64,000 nucleotides of DNA from Gemmatirosa kalamazoonensis (lineage in GTDB: Bacteria > Gemmatimonadota > Gemmatimonadetes > Gemmatimonadales > Gemmatimonadaceae). The stretch spans positions 2,960,220 through 3,024,219 of the forward strand of contig NZ_CP007128.1 of assembly GCF_000522985.1 (NCBI RefSeq). The letters run 5' to 3'. Shown one piece after another: positions 61,586 to 64,000 of the stretch (within the stretch, counting starts at the first letter, position 1; each line of letters starts with the position of its first letter). Position numbers and translations under genes: made by a program. The notes under the pieces are model-generated. The model was not told where the DNA came from. It saw only the letters and a list, made by a program, of their open reading frames with translations, and did not search any database.

Positions 61586-61736
61586 TGCGGCGGCGCTGAT
61601 GCGGCGGCGCTGATGCGGCGGCGCTGATGCGGCGGCGCTGATGCATCGGCGCTGGACCGGCGGTCCTATGAACCGCGCGTGTCCAGCGCCGCTTTTTCGG
61701 AGCCGCCGTATCGACGCCGATGTATCAGTGCCGCCC
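61583..61736. repeat. 14-bp tandem repeat array with distal complementary arm
   Basis: Four copies of TGATGCGGCGGCGC (61583-61638) begin at the TGA of the HNH gene. The last copy and its flank (GGCGGCGCTGATGCATCGGC) pair with 61714-61736, with G-U-type exchanges only. Inside lies a second stem (61648-61657 with 61681-61690). The element fills the spacer between the convergent HNH and DUF4390-like genes. Confidence 0.9.
61648..61697 (+). terminator. Intrinsic-type terminator after the HNH gene
   Basis: GGCGCTGGAC (61648-61657) pairs with GTCCAGCGCC (61681-61690), followed after two bases by TTTTT (61693-61697). Of all hairpins in the window this is the only one I see with a T-run, so it is the best classical terminator candidate. 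Confidence 0.7.
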
Positions 61737-61738
61737 CA

Positions 61739-62416
61739 TCAAGGGCGGAAGGTCCCCGACCGCGTCTCGTAGTGCCGCGACTCCGACCCGAGCAGTCGCG
61801 TGGCCAGCGTCCGCAGCCCGCGGCCTAACGCCGTGCCTGGATTGCGCTCTCCGCGCACCGCAGGCCGCAGCTCGCCGCGCAGCCACCGCTGCACCTCGTC
61901 GAGATCGTTCAGCGAGATCGTCTCCACGTCGACCACCGCGCTGTAGTACGAGCGGCGTCCGCGCCGCGCCGTGAGCGGCACGCGGTACGGCCGCTCCGCC
62001 GCCTGCGACGCGTCCTCGTAGGAGTCGAACACGCCGAGCGGCGTGACCCGGTTGTCGACGACGCGCGCGACGCCGTACGACTTGCGCAGCGGGTCGTACT
62101 GCAGCACCACGTCCCACTCCTGGGTGCCGCGCAGGTCGTCGAACCACCCCGCGACCGTCCACAGCTCCACCCGGAAGTGCACGCGTAGCGGGAACCCGTG
62201 CTCGAGCAGGTCGCGCATCTCGCGCTCGGCGAGCACCCCCGACATCAGCACGAGCGGGCCCTCCGTCGCGCGCGACGCGGGGTCGGGCAGCCGGATCTCG
62301 ATCCCCGGCCGTCCGCCCTGCGCCGACAGCGGACGCACCACCCCCGGCGCCGTCGAGAACGCGACGACGGACGCGAGCGGGACGAGGAACCGTCGGCGGA
62401 AGCTCGCCGCGGACAT
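61739..62416 (-). CDS. Secreted DUF4390-like protein
   Basis: The 225-aa protein has a signal peptide (about 1-33, ending PLSAQ). It then has a beta-rich domain with FPLRVHFRVELWTVAGWFDDLRG and QEWDVVLQYDPLRKSYGV, which resembles DUF4390. The C-terminal third is helical and basic. ATG 62416 is used; a GTG one codon earlier is equally possible. It lies 10 bases after the barrel gene on the same strand, so the pair is probably co-expressed and envelope-related. Function unknown. Confidence 0.78.
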   Translation of the reverse strand: MSAASFRRRFLVPLASVVAFSTAPGVVRPLSAQGGRPGIEIRLPDPASRATEGPLVLMSGVLAEREMRDLLEHGFPLRVHFRVELWTVAGWFDDLRGTQEWDVVLQYDPLRKSYGVARVVDNRVTPLGVFDSYEDASQAAERPYRVPLTARRGRRSYYSAVVDVETISLNDLDEVQRWLRGELRPAVRGERNPGTALGRGLRTLATRLLGSESRHYETRSGTFRP

Positions 62417-62426
62417 CACGCGTGGG

Positions 62427-64000
62427 TCAGAAGCGGCGCCGGACGCGCACGAACACGTTCGCCGGTTGACTCGGCCGCGACACCGACTTCGCGACGTACA
62501 GGCCGAAGCTCGCCACGTCCGCCACGCCGCCGCTCCCGAAGTCGATCCCTGCGCCGACGTCGGAGAGGAAGGTGCTCAGTGGCGGGAACTTGCTCGCCGG
62601 GTACACGAGATCGCGGTATGCGTCGCCCACGAGCCACCCGCGTCCCGCGTCGGCGAACACCACCCAGCGCGCCGCCGTGTGCACCGCCACGTGCTCCCAC
62701 AGCGCGTCGCCGAACGGGAGACCGAGATGCACGGCGCCGCGCATCTCCAGCTGCGCGAGCGCCATCCGCTCGCACTGCGCGGGAGATCCCGACGGCTGCA
62801 GCCCGAGCAGGCCGCACTGACCGAGGTCCGTCGCGCTCGACGTCGGCTTGCGGAAGTCGAACCCCGGCAGCGCACCCGGCCCCGACACCGACAGTCGTCG
62901 CTCGAGCGGCAGCGGGTCGCCGGCGAGCCATCCGCCGAGTACCAGGCGCGCGTTGAGCTGCACGTCCGGCGACAGCCGGTTGTACCGCCGCGCGTCGAGG
63001 AACCCGCGCGCGTACCGGTGGCGCCCCGGCTTCGCGTCGCGCGCGCCGGGCAGCGGCACCGGCGAGAACACCGGCGATACGTCCGCCGCGACCGGCCCGA
63101 ACGTCGTCACGTCGCCGACGCCGTGCTCGTAGTCGGCGTCGAGGTACCAGCCCGCCCACGGCGTCGCCTCGTCGTTGCGCGTGTCGATGTGCACCGTCGC
63201 GTTCGCGACGTGCATGCGCGCGTCGTCCAGCTGCGGGTTCGGCCGCCACGACGCCGTGTTGCGGAACAGCGTCCACGGGTCGCGCGCGGCGCGGCTCGCC
63301 CATCGCTGGTCGCCTAACGAGAGCGTGAGCGTGCGGTCGTCGCCCGCGTGCAGCGACGCGTACGCGGTGCCGCCGTGGCGGCCGTAGTAGTCGCGGAAGT
63401 CGCGGTGCAGGAAGAACGTCGCCAGCCCCACCTCGCCGTCGCCGAGCTGCCACGACTCCACCGGCGCGATCTCGTCGTACAGCCGCGCGCCGACGCGGAT
63501 CCCGCGCGAGCGGCCGAACGCCAGCTCCGTCTTCACGAGATGCCCGACCGACGCGCTGTCCTTCGCGCCGTCGAACCCGCCGGACGTGCGGTAGATCACG
63601 AACGCGTCGATGCGCGCGCGCAGCGGGCCGCTGGAGTGCACGAGCGTGGGGCCGACCATGATCGGCAGCCCCTCGACGCGGTTGTACGTGTGCGCGGACG
63701 TCACCGTGAGCCCGGCGTAGTTGCGACGCGCGCCGCCGCTGAGCCACCGCCACCACCGCATCGTCCCTTCCTCTTCCGGCGTCTCCGCGACGATCCGCTC
63801 GCCGTCGCGGTGGAAGTAGAGCACCTGGCGATGGATCTGCAGCTCGCCGCCGATGAACGCCTGCCCGCGCCCGTCGACGATCCCGCCCACGACGGTCACG
63901 TCCCCGTCCACCCGCGCGCCGCGCTGGAACGTGACGTCCGCGTTGATCGCGAGCAGCCGTCCCGTGATGTGCCCCGCCACCGTCACCGGCCCGCCGAGCG
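62427..64000 (-). CDS. Outer-membrane protein: beta-helix stretch plus surface-antigen barrel (runs off right edge)
   Basis: The C-terminal 524 residues or so are visible, and the N-terminus is beyond base 64000. The visible start (GGPVTVAGHITGRLLAINAD, then GARVDGDVTVVGGIVDG) is a bactofilin-like right-handed beta-helix pattern. A linker follows, then an Omp85/surface-antigen type barrel (about 100-520) ending VRVRRRF with a terminal Phe. Strands such as RVVFADAGRGWLVGD and LSDVGAGIDFGSGG fit the last barrel strands. The combination of a polymer-like helix and a barrel is uncommon. It may be a surface exporter or adhesin anchor; this is inference. Confidence 0.82.
   Translation of the reverse strand, partial: LGGPVTVAGHITGRLLAINADVTFQRGARVDGDVTVVGGIVDGRGQAFIGGELQIHRQVLYFHRDGERIVAETPEEEGTMRWWRWLSGGARRNYAGLTVTSAHTYNRVEGLPIMVGPTLVHSSGPLRARIDAFVIYRTSGGFDGAKDSASVGHLVKTELAFGRSRGIRVGARLYDEIAPVESWQLGDGEVGLATFFLHRDFRDYYGRHGGTAYASLHAGDDRTLTLSLGDQRWASRAARDPWTLFRNTASWRPNPQLDDARMHVANATVHIDTRNDEATPWAGWYLDADYEHGVGDVTTFGPVAADVSPVFSPVPLPGARDAKPGRHRYARGFLDARRYNRLSPDVQLNARLVLGGWLAGDPLPLERRLSVSGPGALPGFDFRKPTSSATDLGQCGLLGLQPSGSPAQCERMALAQLEMRGAVHLGLPFGDALWEHVAVHTAARWVVFADAGRGWLVGDAYRDLVYPASKFPPLSTFLSDVGAGIDFGSGGVADVASFGLYVAKSVSRPSQPANVFVRVRRRF

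Overview
The window is a high-G+C (visibly about 70 %) chromosomal segment of a diderm, LPS-making bacterium. Pointers are an Omp85/TamB pair, a lipid A acyltransferase, an MsbA-type exporter, several outer-membrane barrels and lipoproteins, and frequent GTG starts. A PorX-like PglZ response regulator, an isolated PASTA protein and the gene families present fit Gemmatimonadota best. That assignment is inference, because no rRNA lies in the window. I see no tRNA, rRNA, CRISPR array, insertion sequence, prophage or attachment site. No gene-free gap exceeds 300 bases.

Layout. 1-2.5 kb (-): the start of a peptide ABC importer (binding protein, then DppB-type permease running off the left edge). 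2.7-21.2 kb (+): a REC-GGDEF regulator, a small membrane protein, a TamA/Omp85 barrel and giant TamB, a lipid kinase, a GAF/PAS histidine kinase with a degenerate ATPase domain, a P1 peptidase, an NlpC/P60 peptidase, an Fpg/Nei glycosylase, an EamA exporter, a HAD phosphatase, a CYTH protein and an unknown. 21.1-24.6 kb (-): feoA-feoB-Cys-rich small protein under a Fur-box promoter, then an unknown outer-membrane protein. 24.7-34.8 kb (-): a long housekeeping run queA-tgt-yajC-def-fmt-rsmB-PASTA-rpe-tlpA-ybbR-tsaD-lgt. 34.9-39.5 kb (+): cell-envelope genes of unknown role. 39.6-45.6 kb: ruvB, a peptidoglycan-binding protein, an aminotransferase, a lipoprotein and ruvA-ruvC-yebC. 45.8-54.7 kb (+): PorX-like regulator, MsbA-like exporter, two glycosyltransferases, LpxL-like acyltransferase, DppC-type permease, a frameshifted class-V aminotransferase and a small lipoprotein. 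54.9-64 kb: tyrS, class A PBP, PHP enzyme, amidohydrolase, HNH nuclease, DUF4390-like protein and a partial barrel.

The genes are mostly core functions packed tightly, with many ATGA/GTGA overlaps that imply coupled translation. The unusual material is between them. At least fourteen spacers hold long inverted repeats whose arms are tandem copies of a short word (7, 8, 9, 11 or 14 bp). The word differs by family while the architecture stays the same: GGGACTC at 25.5, 28.4 and 32.3 kb; GCGTGGA at 31.3, 44.8, 45.7 and 47.4 kb; GGACTGAAGAA at 33.7 and 54.8 kb; and single-copy words elsewhere. Some arms are read as protein tails (Tgt, TsaD) and some border or cover start codons (fmt, ruvC, the MsbA-like gene).

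The heptamer GTTAGGC occurs 38 times, 32 of them as CGTTAGGC. It sits in every reading frame, in stop codons and in hairpin loops, which points to selection on the DNA word itself. These two patterns are the best candidates here for something undescribed.
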